A stretch of 47,112 nt of DNA from Candidatus Omnitrophota bacterium (GTDB lineage: Bacteria; Omnitrophota; Gorgyraeia; Gygaellales; Profunditerraquicolaceae), in contig JALOQJ010000008.1 of NCBI GenBank assembly GCA_025453445.1, positions 1 to 47,112 of the forward strand, read 5' to 3'. This document shows, piece after piece, positions 1 through 7,663 of this stretch. The stretch's first letter is position 1, and each line of letters begins with the position of its first letter. The notes beneath the pieces were generated by a model. It did not search any database. It worked only from the letters and a program-made list of their open reading frames with translations, and was not told the origin of the DNA. Both the position numbers and the translations under genes were made by a program.

Positions 1-292
1 TGGGGCAAATTTTTAGCAAGGCAGGCAATGCGCCGCTGTGGTCTGTTTCAATATGATTAACCACAATATAATCAATTTTTTCCACAGGCACGATTTCTCT
101 AATTTTTTCAATTAACTCATCGGCAAACGGCGTATATACTGCATCGACTAAAGTAATTTTATCATCAACGATCAGGTAAGAATTATAGGTCGTACCCCTA
201 TTTGTTGTGTAGGTGTGCCCATGGAAATTACGGATATTCCAGTCCACTGCCCCTACCCAATAAATACCTTTTTTAATCTCGAAACCTGCCAT
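1..292 (-). CDS. FprA-family flavodiiron protein (N-terminal part, cut by window edge)
   Basis: About 97 N-terminal residues of an A-type flavoprotein; the rest lies beyond base 1. The frame contains a metallo-beta-lactamase-like diiron motif HIETDHSG, which is the H-x-E-x-D-H ligand set of flavodiiron proteins. These enzymes reduce O2 to water or NO to N2O in the cytoplasm of anaerobes. The ATG at 292 has a strong GAGGAG SD 7 nt upstream. It is the last visible gene of the Rrf2-controlled oxidative-stress run, consistent with an O2-scavenging role. The flavodoxin domain cannot be seen, so whether a rubredoxin is fused is unknown. Confidence 0.88.
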   Translation of the reverse strand, partial: MAGFEIKKGIYWVGAVDWNIRNFHGHTYTTNRGTTYNSYLIVDDKITLVDAVYTPFADELIEKIREIVPVEKIDYIVVNHIETDHSGALPALLKICP

Positions 293-305
293 AACGCTTC
301 TCCTC

Positions 306-581
306 TTATTTCTTTTCAGGCATGATCATTGGTGCGCCCTGCCGCATCATATCTTTATCCATCATGCAATTTTTCATCGCTTTCATCATCGGACAGCGGC
401 CTGTGATTCCTGCTGTTAAAACAAAAGCTGCGCTAAGCCAAAGCATAACTGCGATAACAATCCCGAAAGTTTTCAGGCCTTTGGCATCTGCTTTGTTAGC
501 AGCAAGCATCACAAAAAAACTGATTGCCAAAAATATCGCAGCAGGCGCAATTGCAAACAAATACCCCATTTTCCCCATCAT
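306..581 (-). CDS. Small two-TM membrane protein with Met-rich tail
   Basis: A 91-residue protein I do not recognise. It has two hydrophobic segments (about residues 7-27 and 38-60), then a C-terminal tail rich in Met with two Cys (CPMM and NCMM motifs), ending EKK. Met/Cys-rich tails can bind soft metals, but that is inference. The ATG at 581 has a perfect AAGGAGG SD. It sits between the peroxidase fusion and the flavodiiron gene with short gaps, so it is probably co-transcribed. Confidence 0.7.
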   Translation of the reverse strand: MMGKMGYLFAIAPAAIFLAISFFVMLAANKADAKGLKTFGIVIAVMLWLSAAFVLTAGITGRCPMMKAMKNCMMDKDMMRQGAPMIMPEKK

Positions 582-607
582 CTTACTCCTCCTTTTTAAA
601 ATGGCTT

Positions 608-1459
608 TTAACCATTCAATTCTTCTATAATCCGGGCGATAATAAAATCATTCTCCGATAAACCGCCGATCGCGTGTGTAGTGCAGGTAATTTTTAATCT
701 ATTGTATACCAAGGTGAAATTCGGATGGTGATTTTGCTCTTCAGCAATCAGAGAAACTAAATCAAGAAAATATTTTGCTTCCTGAAAATCCTTGAAATTA
801 AATTCTTTAGTGATTTTTTTGTCTTCGATTACTTCCCAGCCATTGGCCTTGGCAATTAATTCTTCTATTTTTTCTTTTGCTAACGGTAATGCCCCGCCTT
901 CACAGGGCTTGCAATGCCCGGGCAAATCGCCGCTTACAACTAAAGCAGGCGTTTTTATTACTTCATCGAGCTTACTTAAAACTGCCGCATAGTCCGGCTG
1001 CTTAGTCAATTCCTCGACAACCTGAATATACCTTATAACATTGTTTTTATCAAGAATTAATACGCTGCGCGCCAGCAGGTTCAATTCTTTAATCAAAAGG
1101 CCGTAATTTATCCCGAAAGATGATTGCTTATAGTCGGAAACAACAGTAACATTTTTAATTTCGAAGGTCTCACAGAATCTCTGCTGGGCAAAAGGAAGGT
1201 CCTTGCTTATTCCGACAATCACTACATCCGTAGCAATACCAGCAGCTTTTTTATTGAATTCTTTTACCTGCAGGTCGCAAACCGGAGTATCTAAAGACGG
1301 GAAAGAGGTTAAAATTTTAATTTTATCCTTAAAATCAGAGAGCCTGACTTCTTTTAAATCCTGCGCGCTAACTCTAAAATCAGACGCTATTGCTCCTACC
1401 TTTAAATTCCTGCCTACCAAAGTCAGGGGGCTACCTTTAAACTTTATTGCCCGTGTCAT
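608..1459 (-). CDS. Thiol peroxidase (Tpx) fused to pterin-4a-carbinolamine dehydratase
   Basis: A two-domain protein of 283 residues. Residues 1-168 are an atypical 2-Cys peroxiredoxin of the Tpx type: the peroxidatic Cys is in SLDTPVC (C61) and the resolving Cys in QRFCE (C96), spacing as in E. coli Tpx. After a linker with a CKPC motif, residues about 185-283 match pterin-4a-carbinolamine dehydratase (PhhB/DCoH), with the active-site run NHHPN (H244, H245) and TTHAIGGL (H262). Tpx reduces peroxides using thioredoxin; the PCD domain dehydrates 4a-hydroxypterins. Family Tpx is usually about 165 residues and PCD about 100, so both domains look complete. The SD is GGAG. The single frame is open throughout, so the fusion is not a sequencing join of two ORFs within this window. 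Confidence 0.9.
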   Translation of the reverse strand: MTRAIKFKGSPLTLVGRNLKVGAIASDFRVSAQDLKEVRLSDFKDKIKILTSFPSLDTPVCDLQVKEFNKKAAGIATDVVIVGISKDLPFAQQRFCETFEIKNVTVVSDYKQSSFGINYGLLIKELNLLARSVLILDKNNVIRYIQVVEELTKQPDYAAVLSKLDEVIKTPALVVSGDLPGHCKPCEGGALPLAKEKIEELIAKANGWEVIEDKKITKEFNFKDFQEAKYFLDLVSLIAEEQNHHPNFTLVYNRLKITCTTHAIGGLSENDFIIARIIEELNG

Positions 1460-1469
1460 TTTTTACTCC

Positions 1470-2339
1470 TTAAACTTCAATTTTAAAAACATTCCTGATT
1501 ATCAGGCCAATAGCAAAATTAATTACTGCCACCCCCAGGCTTATTCCGGCCATTTCCATAAATCTCTTTTTGAAATTAAGGCCTTTGGCTACGGAAATAT
1601 AATAGGTAAAGATGAAAATTACCGAAAGCGCAACTGCAATTACCATGGCTAAACAAAGATAGATATTCTTAAGCAATAAATATGGCAAAATTAAAGCTAT
1701 TACTGTTCCCACATAAGCAATGCCGGTATAAATGCTTGCCTTCAACGGGTTCTTCCCGGTATCTTCCTGTTTTGTTGATAAATATTCTGAAGCTGCCATA
1801 GATAAAGAGGCAGCAATACCGGTAATTAAACCAACAATCCCCACCAGTCTTGTATTCTGCAGTGCCAGAGTAAAACCAACCAGGGCTCCGGTTAATTCTA
1901 CCAAAGCATCATTTAACCCCAAAACAACAGAACTGGCATATTTTAAGCGCTCCTCATCAATTAAGCCAAGGAGCTCATACTCATGCGCTTCTTCATCACT
2001 GATTACTTTTTCTACTTCCGGGGATAATTCTCTTAAACCAGCGTAAACATCCTGAGCATTGGCTTCCCCATTCTCCATCAACTTCAAACCAAAGGTCAGG
2101 CCGAATATTTTGGCGATTAGAAAATAAAACCAAATTTTAAAATTATTTTTTGGAACATCGATGGCGCTAAACTGCTTCCAGAAGTCATAATGCGATAATT
2201 CTTCGCAAGAAATCTGCTCAAGAATCTCTGCCTGTTGTTTATTTTTGACGATTTTTGCCAAGCGATGGTAAATCTCAAATTCCGTGATTTCATTCTGCTG
2301 TATCAGGAGAACTTGTTTTTTTAACTGATTATCTATCAT
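1470..2339 (-). CDS. Ferritin-like/VIT1-CCC1 family iron transporter
   Basis: 289 residues. The N-terminal 120 or so residues form a rubrerythrin/ferritin-like four-helix region with iron-ligand patterns (CEELSH and SDEEAHE, ExxH type). The C-terminal part has about five membrane segments with VIT/CCC1 features (LGLNDALVELTGALVG, then SMAASEYLSTKQE). This domain order is found in the MbfA/erythrin-VIT family, which exports Fe2+ or Mn2+ from the cytoplasm and protects against Fenton chemistry. The start lies 1 nt after the superoxide reductase stop, with GGAG inside the preceding codons, implying translational coupling. Confidence 0.88.
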   Translation of the reverse strand: MIDNQLKKQVLLIQQNEITEFEIYHRLAKIVKNKQQAEILEQISCEELSHYDFWKQFSAIDVPKNNFKIWFYFLIAKIFGLTFGLKLMENGEANAQDVYAGLRELSPEVEKVISDEEAHEYELLGLIDEERLKYASSVVLGLNDALVELTGALVGFTLALQNTRLVGIVGLITGIAASLSMAASEYLSTKQEDTGKNPLKASIYTGIAYVGTVIALILPYLLLKNIYLCLAMVIAVALSVIFIFTYYISVAKGLNFKKRFMEMAGISLGVAVINFAIGLIIRNVFKIEV

Positions 2340-2340
2340 A

Positions 2341-2736
2341 TCACTCCACGCTTAATTCTTTGCTGCTTTCCCAAAGCCCGTGTATATTGCAATATGAAGA
2401 AGCTAAAAGCGTGCCTGGTTTTTCGGTTTTAAAACTGCAAACTACTGAAGGCTGAGTATAAATAGTGCTGGTATTAGGCGCCTGGACACTTTCGCCGTGG
2501 GCGCTGAATTCAAACCTGGCAATTTGATAAGGAAACTTTTCGTCCTTAGGATGAAAGAAAAGCGTAATCCAGCGAATATGATGCTCGGTAGTATTAGGAT
2601 GCGGTATTTCTTTGCCTACAGTCAGGGTAACTGAAACCGCACTGCCTTTTTTAACTTTATCCGCTGCTTCGATTACCGGTACATGCTTCTCAGCTTTCCA
2701 ATCTGCTGTCTGAAATAAATCTTTAATTGAGCTCAT
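2341..2736 (-). CDS. Superoxide reductase (neelaredoxin-type, class II)
   Basis: 131 residues. It carries the family iron-site motifs: EKHVP near the N-terminus (Glu and His), HPNTTEHHI (two His) and CNIHG (Cys and His). No N-terminal desulforedoxin Cys4 domain is present, so this is the single-centre class. It reduces superoxide to peroxide without making O2, the typical anaerobe strategy, and the Tpx domain two genes downstream could remove the peroxide. A longer frame opens at 2823, but the ATG at 2736 with AAAGG upstream is preferred because it avoids overlap with the reductase gene and starts just before the conserved domain. Confidence 0.92.
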   Translation of the reverse strand: MSSIKDLFQTADWKAEKHVPVIEAADKVKKGSAVSVTLTVGKEIPHPNTTEHHIRWITLFFHPKDEKFPYQIARFEFSAHGESVQAPNTSTIYTQPSVVCSFKTEKPGTLLASSYCNIHGLWESSKELSVE

Positions 2737-2753
2737 ATCAGTCCAACCTTTCT

Positions 2754-3464
2754 TTAATACCCCAGAAACTTTTCCGTTTTGATATTCTCTCTGCTGCATT
2801 CCAGCCCCAAAGTAATACTGCAAATCGTATCCACCATGCCGGGAGGGCCAAAAATAAATACAGTTCTTTCTTTTAGATCATAAGCCAATTGTTTGATTAA
2901 GTCCTTCTCGATAAAACCGAACATACAGGTTTTATCTTTCGGCTGGCAATCAGTAACAGTATAAAATACCTTAATTTTTTTGTTTATTGCCTGCCAGCGA
3001 TCAAACTCTTTTTTAAAAGCAATCTCATTTTCCGTGCGGTTAGAATAAAGGAGAAAAACATCGGTATCAAGCTTTTTATCAATGATATATTCAACAATGG
3101 AAATCACCGGCGTAATCCCAATGCCACCGATTAAAAAGGCAATCTTTTGGTATTCTTCTTTAAAAACGCAGCTGCCTAAAGGCATTTTCAGCAAAACTTC
3201 ATCGCCAGGTTTTAAATTCAGCAGCCTCTGGGAAAAAATAGACTTGCTGATCCTTTTGGTGAACTCTATATAATCTTTTAGCGGAGAAGAAGATAAGGAT
3301 AAATATTTATTCAGCTCCTTATTTTCCCTGTTGCCTTCGTCAAAAATAACCTGCAGGAACTGGCCCGGGAGAAAATTAACTTTTTCAGGCAGGCTGAAAC
3401 GAAAACTTTCAACCGAAGGAGTCCTACTGATTCTCTCTATTAATTTTGCTCTTAATTCTTCCAT
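2754..3464 (-). CDS. FAD/NAD(P)H-binding oxidoreductase (FNR-like)
   Basis: 236 residues with the ferredoxin-NADP reductase fold. There is an FAD-binding YLSLSSSP element (R-x-Y-S/T type) near residue 55, a nucleotide loop GGIGITP near 110, FGPPGMV near 205 and a terminal EKFLGY. No 2Fe-2S domain is attached. It probably moves electrons between NAD(P)H and a soluble carrier; from context, it may feed the superoxide reductase, flavodiiron protein or thioredoxin-like partners (inference). Its start codon shares a base with the sufB stop, indicating tight coupling. Confidence 0.82.
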   Translation of the reverse strand: MEELRAKLIERISRTPSVESFRFSLPEKVNFLPGQFLQVIFDEGNRENKELNKYLSLSSSPLKDYIEFTKRISKSIFSQRLLNLKPGDEVLLKMPLGSCVFKEEYQKIAFLIGGIGITPVISIVEYIIDKKLDTDVFLLYSNRTENEIAFKKEFDRWQAINKKIKVFYTVTDCQPKDKTCMFGFIEKDLIKQLAYDLKERTVFIFGPPGMVDTICSITLGLECSRENIKTEKFLGY

Positions 3465-4564
3465 TAAAAACTTTTCCCTAGTGTATTTTCTTCCAGATGA
3501 GCAATTTCTTTTTTTAGCATTTCCGGCAATGCCAAAACATTAACATCCATAAAACCCCTGACAATAATAGATTGCGCCTCTGTTGCGCTAAGCCCGCGGC
3601 TCATTAAATACTCTATCTCATCCTTATTAATCTTACCAATGGCTGCTTCATGGGACATATCCACATCGCGATATTCTGATTCCATCTCCGGAATAGCATG
3701 AATTATTCCTTTTTCTGACAAGATTAAACCACGACATTCAAGATGTGCCTTAACGTCCTTACTTTCTGCCTTCAGGTGGCCGCGGGAAATAACTTTGCCT
3801 CCCAGGCTTACAGCGCGGGCAATAATTTCTGCCTGTGTGTTTTTAGCCCGCAAAATAACTCTTGAGCCAATATCCTGTAAAGACCCGGGATGGGATAAAA
3901 TTAACGAATTAAAGCTGGCGCGGCTGGCTTCACCCTGTAATACTGCCGTAGGATACATAGTAATATCTCTTACAGGCCGCAAACAGACATAGTTAGAAAC
4001 AAAAGTCGCCCTTTCTTCTACTAAAGCAATACTGATCGGCTTAACTGAAATATCTTCTTTCCAGGAATGAATCATTGTAAAATTCAAATATCCGCCTTTA
4101 TGGATAAAAAATTCTGAAATCCCCAGATGAAAACCTTCGTCCGCAGATTTCGCTGCAGAGCATCCGGTAATAAGATGTACTTTGGCACCCTCTTCTATGA
4201 TAATTAAATTATGGACTCTCTGCTTAAACCCCTCCGCCTTAAGAAATAGGCAGGCCTGAATAGGCAATTCAATGGTCTTTCCTTTTTTAACACGAATAAA
4301 ATATCCACCTTCAGTATCCTGCGGGTATTCGCGGCCGAGCAACTTAAAAGAACTACCGTAGTATTCCTCAGCTTCAGGATATTCTTTTAAGGCATCTTCT
4401 ATCCTTAATATTTCTACGCCGTCAATCAGGCTGCGGGAAAAACACGTCTGAGCATCCTGCTGCAGGAAACTCGCCGAACGCATTTTCTCTTCTAAATCAA
4501 TACCAGCAGAAGCAATAACTTCCTTATCCGCCGGTTCAAAATTATCCAATTCTTTGCGGCTCAT
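3464..4564 (-). CDS. sufB: SufB/SufD-family Fe-S cluster scaffold
   Basis: 366 residues from the ATG at 4564, which has an AAGGAG SD 5 nt upstream and lies inside the end of sufC. It is a SufBD right-handed beta-helix protein; the conserved C-terminal block SHEAAIGKI followed by LMSRGLSATEAQSIIVRGF is present. Only one SufB/D gene accompanies sufC and no sufS or sufU is adjacent, so the pair resembles the minimal SUF (SMS) arrangement described in anaerobes and archaea. It forms the scaffold with SufC for assembling Fe-S clusters in the cytoplasm. An upstream in-frame extension to 4651 overlaps sufC and is unlikely to be translated. Confidence 0.9.
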   Translation of the reverse strand: MSRKELDNFEPADKEVIASAGIDLEEKMRSASFLQQDAQTCFSRSLIDGVEILRIEDALKEYPEAEEYYGSSFKLLGREYPQDTEGGYFIRVKKGKTIELPIQACLFLKAEGFKQRVHNLIIIEEGAKVHLITGCSAAKSADEGFHLGISEFFIHKGGYLNFTMIHSWKEDISVKPISIALVEERATFVSNYVCLRPVRDITMYPTAVLQGEASRASFNSLILSHPGSLQDIGSRVILRAKNTQAEIIARAVSLGGKVISRGHLKAESKDVKAHLECRGLILSEKGIIHAIPEMESEYRDVDMSHEAAIGKINKDEIEYLMSRGLSATEAQSIIVRGFMDVNVLALPEMLKKEIAHLEENTLGKSF

Positions 4565-5288
4565 GGCACTCCTTACATTTCTCATAACCGAATTTTCTGA
4601 TTTCGCCAAACATCTCTTTGGGATTCCCCACACACCATAATTTACCACCAATCATTACACAGCCTCTTTTTGCTTTTATATAATCCAAAATATATCCGGT
4701 ATGAGTAATGATTAACGCAGACTTGCCTTCTTTTTTTAAATATTCATTTAAAACACTGCCCATGGTTGAGATATTTTCCAGATCAACTCCGGATTCCGGC
4801 TCATCCAGTAACAAAAGCTGAGGATCCTGCAGGATAATTTGGAATAATTCCGAGCGCTTCATCTCACCCCCGGAAAAATCAAGATTAAGATCCCTGCTTA
4901 AATGCTCTGACAAAGATAATTCATTGCTCAGCTCTTTAATCTTTTTTGTATCACGAGACAAAAACCGGGCAACTTGTTCCAGCTTCACACCCCGGATTTT
5001 AGGAGGATGCTGATACATTAAACCAATCCCCAGCTTAACTCTTTGCTCTATGCTCATGCTATTGATTTTCTGCCCAGCAAAAATAATCTCACCACCTGTA
5101 ATATTATACCCGCTAAAACCCATAATCGCCTTAATCAAAGTGGACTTTCCGCTGCCATTAGGCCCGAAAAGAATTGCCACCTCACCTCTGGGAATACTTA
5201 AAATTACATCTTTAAGGATAACCCTTCCCGCAGCTTCAACAGTCAGGTTTTTAATCTCCAGCAAATTTCCTTTTTTCTCCATGGGCAT
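4542..5288 (-). CDS. sufC: SufC-type ABC ATPase for Fe-S assembly
   Basis: About 248 residues. The Walker A is GPNGSGKS, the signature is FSGGEMKR, and the Walker B is LLLLDEPESGVD, which has the SufC-specific ESGxD. It powers conformational change of the SufB scaffold. The C-terminus carries a CKEC pair, not a family hallmark. No good SD is visible: possible starts are TTG at 5300, ATG at 5288 and ATG at 5282. I chose the first ATG. The gene overlaps sufB by 23 nt. Confidence 0.92.
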   Translation of the reverse strand: MPMEKKGNLLEIKNLTVEAAGRVILKDVILSIPRGEVAILFGPNGSGKSTLIKAIMGFSGYNITGGEIIFAGQKINSMSIEQRVKLGIGLMYQHPPKIRGVKLEQVARFLSRDTKKIKELSNELSLSEHLSRDLNLDFSGGEMKRSELFQIILQDPQLLLLDEPESGVDLENISTMGSVLNEYLKKEGKSALIITHTGYILDYIKAKRGCVMIGGKLWCVGNPKEMFGEIRKFGYEKCKECHEPQRIG

Positions 5289-5320
5289 ATTATAACTCAA
5301 TATTGCTTTTTGATTAACAA

Positions 5321-5527
5321 TTATTTCTCACCCATACACGCCTTGGCTGATTTACACCAATCAACACAAGACGGCAGCCGGGCCCGGCAGGCAAATTTCC
5401 CGCATCCCGGGCATTTGACTTTTATTTCATCAGAAAAAATCTCCACTGTATAACCACAAGCAGGACAAGTTAAATTCTCTACCTTAATATTACGCCTATC
5501 CTGTCCGGGGCATTTTTCATTAATCAT
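5321..5527 (-). CDS. Small Cys-rich zinc-ribbon protein
   Basis: 68 residues with seven Cys after the start region: an N-terminal EKCPGQD, a CPACGY/CPGCGK double CxxC ribbon (about residues 21-42), then CRARLPSCVDWC and a final C. It overlaps the Rrf2 gene stop by 4 nt (ATGA-type junction) and precedes sufC. The CxxC pairs suggest zinc or Fe-S binding. A role as a metal or cluster accessory for Rrf2/Suf is inferred from position only. Similar small proteins occur in other anaerobes, but I cannot assign a function. Confidence 0.75.
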   Translation of the reverse strand: MINEKCPGQDRRNIKVENLTCPACGYTVEIFSDEIKVKCPGCGKFACRARLPSCVDWCKSAKACMGEK

Positions 5528-5931
5528 GTTTTATGCGCCGATAACGATGTGATTGTAATCGAAGACAGTTCTTTTATCACGAATTTTTCAATTTTATCCA
5601 ATTTCTTCCTAAGAGGGCAAATTTTGATATTCGGACAAAGCATTTTTTTTAAAAAACATTCACTCAAAACTAGTGGGCCTTGAAATATCCTGATAAGATC
5701 AATAAGAAACACTCTATTTGCCGGCTTAGCTAGAACAAAACCGCCTCCTGAACCCTTATATGATCTAAGTATCCTTTTTCTATTTAATACCTGCAGTATT
5801 TTTCTTAAAAAAGACCTGGGGATACTCAACTTTTCAACTAGCTCCTCCACAGAAACGATTGTTTTCTCACTTTTTGCGATAAAACAGACAGCTCGTAAAG
5901 CATAATCAGTGTCCCGGGTAATAAGTTTCAT
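5524..5931 (-). CDS. Rrf2/IscR-family transcriptional regulator
   Basis: 135 residues. An N-terminal winged helix (DYALRAVCFIAKS through PRSFLRKILQVLNRKRILRSYKGSGGGFVLA) is typical of Rrf2 proteins. A C-terminal Cys triad is arranged C-x6-C-x5-C (about residues 92-105), very like the [2Fe-2S] ligands of IscR, so it probably senses Fe-S status or oxidants. It leads the suf-SOR-FDP genes. A 9-bp-arm inverted repeat over the upstream promoter is a plausible autoregulatory operator. The SD upstream of the ATG is AAGGAGAGGA. Confidence 0.9.
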   Translation of the reverse strand: MKLITRDTDYALRAVCFIAKSEKTIVSVEELVEKLSIPRSFLRKILQVLNRKRILRSYKGSGGGFVLAKPANRVFLIDLIRIFQGPLVLSECFLKKMLCPNIKICPLRKKLDKIEKFVIKELSSITITSLSAHKT

Positions 5932-5969
5932 TCCTCTCCTTAAATTAGTTAAAAAATACAGTGGGCAGT

Positions 5970-6053
5970 TTAACGTCGTACCCGGGACAAGCTACTACAG
6001 CCCTCTTTGCAGTGGGCAACCGGGCGCAGCATGTATTTAACCGTTATATCCAT
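5970..6053 (-). CDS. 27-residue Cys-containing small ORF / leader peptide upstream of rrf2
   Basis: A short frame too small for usual callers. The ATG at 6053 is preceded by AAAGGAGG, one of the best SDs in the window, and lies about 16 nt downstream of the predicted transcription start. The peptide begins MDITVKYML, has an HCKEGC motif in its middle, and ends in a basic SRVRR. It ends 38 nt before the rrf2 start. It could be a translated leader that senses Cys, Fe-S or sulfur state, or a small metal-binding protein. I know no family for it. Confidence 0.6.
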   Translation of the reverse strand: MDITVKYMLRPVAHCKEGCSSLSRVRR

Positions 6054-6073
6054 ATGCCCTCCTTTCACTAGAG

Positions 6074-6103
6074 AAATGATACCATATTAGTATCATTTGT
6101 CAA
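6074..6103 (-). promoter_or_regulatory. Promoter overlapping an inverted-repeat operator for the rrf2-suf run
   Basis: The -35 is TTGACA (6098-6103) and the -10 is TATCAT (6076-6081), 16 nt apart. Nine-base arms AAATGATAC (6074-6082) and GTATCATTT (6090-6098) flank a 7-nt spacer, so the repeat covers the -10 and the whole spacer. This is where an autoregulating Rrf2 protein would block RNA polymerase. Binding by this specific regulator is inferred. Confidence 0.72.
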
Positions 6104-6161
6104 GAAAAAAAATAAATAAATTATTTGTTGCCAACTGCTCCGGATTTGAAAAAAATTTATT

Positions 6162-6521
6162 TTATCTGAGCGTCTGTACGAAATCCCAGCCCCAGCCGAC
6201 AAGTTTCCCGTCCAATAAAACGACCGGTGTCAACTCATTGTCACTGATTGAACCGTCGTTAATTTTGACATCGCTGACATAATAAAGAATTTCGTAAGTT
6301 TTATTAGCACCCTTAAAAATATCCGTACGATAAGGATTATCTACGGACTGGCCTTCAGACATCACTGGCTCTGTGCCCATGATTTTTAAAACTTCCGCTC
6401 TTGGCATCCCGAGAGAAAGACTATTCAAACTTTTGCTGTTTGAAACAAGTGTTCTGTCTGTCATGGTTGCACAGCCTGCGATAAATACAAATACCGTTAA
6501 TAAATAAATTATCCGCTTCAT
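6162..6521 (-). CDS. Predicted lipoprotein, 119 residues
   Basis: Starts at the ATG at 6521, with AAGGAG 6 nt upstream; an upstream in-frame extension to 6563 overlaps the permease gene and is rejected. A signal segment is followed by the lipobox FIAGC (Cys about residue 16), so it should be lipidated and Lnt-processed. The mature part has SLGMPRAEVLKIMGTEP, resembling the small SmpA/OmlA-like repeats found in outer-membrane-associated lipoproteins, and ends with GKLVGWGWDFV. Function unknown. It follows the YHS permease closely. Confidence 0.75.
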   Translation of the reverse strand: MKRIIYLLTVFVFIAGCATMTDRTLVSNSKSLNSLSLGMPRAEVLKIMGTEPVMSEGQSVDNPYRTDIFKGANKTYEILYYVSDVKINDGSISDNELTPVVLLDGKLVGWGWDFVQTLR

Positions 6522-6540
6522 TTTATTCTCCTTTCTCGCA

Positions 6541-7659
6541 TTATTTAAAAATACTATTGGCAATATAACCTAAAATAAGGACCTGCGGCACAGTAACTGC
6601 CGGCATCCAGAGCGCGGTACGCCGGCCAACATTAGACCACAATAATCCGATTTCAGTATAGTCTGTGGCAACGCCTGCCATCAGAAAAGTGAAGCTATTC
6701 CCCAGAGCATGGGTTTGCCGGTAAATTTCAAAAGCCAACGGGCTTGAGCCTTCTGAACAAACTTCGATGATTGTAGCCATTGCCAAAGTAACAAATAAAC
6801 CCAGTAATGTCGGCCCCATGAATTTATGGAAGAAGTGCACCGGTATGTAGGCGCCGGCAAGGCTGGCAATGAGCATACCTAAAATAATCCACCAAAGCAC
6901 CATATCAGTTAACACCCACGTGCCTCTAATTATACCATTAAAATCGGCAATTAATCCTTTAAAACTAAACCTATAATGATTAATTCTGATTTTAATATCT
7001 TCAATAATGGAAAAATTCTCGCCTACCTCAACGGTATTCTTATTTGTCTCAATCAGATCCCTTTTTTCAAGAAACATAAAAATAAAACCTGTATTAATAG
7101 CGATAACTAAAGCAGAAATAATAATAAATAACGCCTTCAGGCCAAAAAATCCGAAAAGCATTATAGTAATGGTCAAATTAGCCCAGGGGCTGGCCAGAAG
7201 AAAACTTACTACAGCAGGGTTTGATGCGCCTTTTTTATGCAACTGAATGGATAAAGCAAGTATCCCATGGCTGCAGGCGCTCATTAAAAACCCCAGGAAT
7301 ACGGCATTAAAAATAGTAAACGGCGACTTTTTAGAGAGGATTTTCGAAATATATTCGCGCGGGATATAATAGTCAATCAGCCCGCCCAAGAATAGGCCTA
7401 AAATAACCGCCCACCAGATAGTTTTCAGGTATAAAAGGAACGCTTTACGAAACGGCTCCAAGGCAGGTAAAAATAAGGAAAGTAAAATCAAAACAACCGG
7501 GATAACACTGACAATAAACAATCTATTTTTGAAGAAAGGCTTGTTTTGGAATCTATCCCTACAATTACTGCTACAGAAAAAATAATTTTCGCCTGCTCTC
7601 ACAAGCTTAATTGCGTTCTTTTCATCAACCTGCATCCCGCAAACCGGATCTTTAATCAT
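6541..7659 (-). CDS. Permease (DUF318/SO_0444-like) with N-terminal YHS domain
   Basis: 372 residues. Residues 1-40 form a YHS domain (DPVCGMQVD, then FFCSSNCRDRF) with Cys pairs that commonly bind copper or other metals. The rest has about ten membrane segments in two halves, each with the permease pattern (SACSHGILALSIQLHKKG and EVCSEGSSPLAFEIYRQ) typical of the ArsP/SO_0444 permease family, proposed to export metal or organoarsenical species. The neighbours DUF1622 and an ArsB/NhaD permease suggest a small membrane-transport cluster. The substrate is unknown. Confidence 0.8.
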   Translation of the reverse strand: MIKDPVCGMQVDEKNAIKLVRAGENYFFCSSNCRDRFQNKPFFKNRLFIVSVIPVVLILLSLFLPALEPFRKAFLLYLKTIWWAVILGLFLGGLIDYYIPREYISKILSKKSPFTIFNAVFLGFLMSACSHGILALSIQLHKKGASNPAVVSFLLASPWANLTITIMLFGFFGLKALFIIISALVIAINTGFIFMFLEKRDLIETNKNTVEVGENFSIIEDIKIRINHYRFSFKGLIADFNGIIRGTWVLTDMVLWWIILGMLIASLAGAYIPVHFFHKFMGPTLLGLFVTLAMATIIEVCSEGSSPLAFEIYRQTHALGNSFTFLMAGVATDYTEIGLLWSNVGRRTALWMPAVTVPQVLILGYIANSIFK

Positions 7660-7663
7660 TTTC

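Noticed and set aside
322-630. Plus-strand ORF of 102 codons over the Met-rich membrane protein
   Set aside because: It is the antisense shadow of the minus-strand gene with a strong SD; no recognisable motif.
6681-6869. Minus ORF inside the YHS permease
   Set aside because: It is another frame of a well-supported permease, with no start signal of its own.
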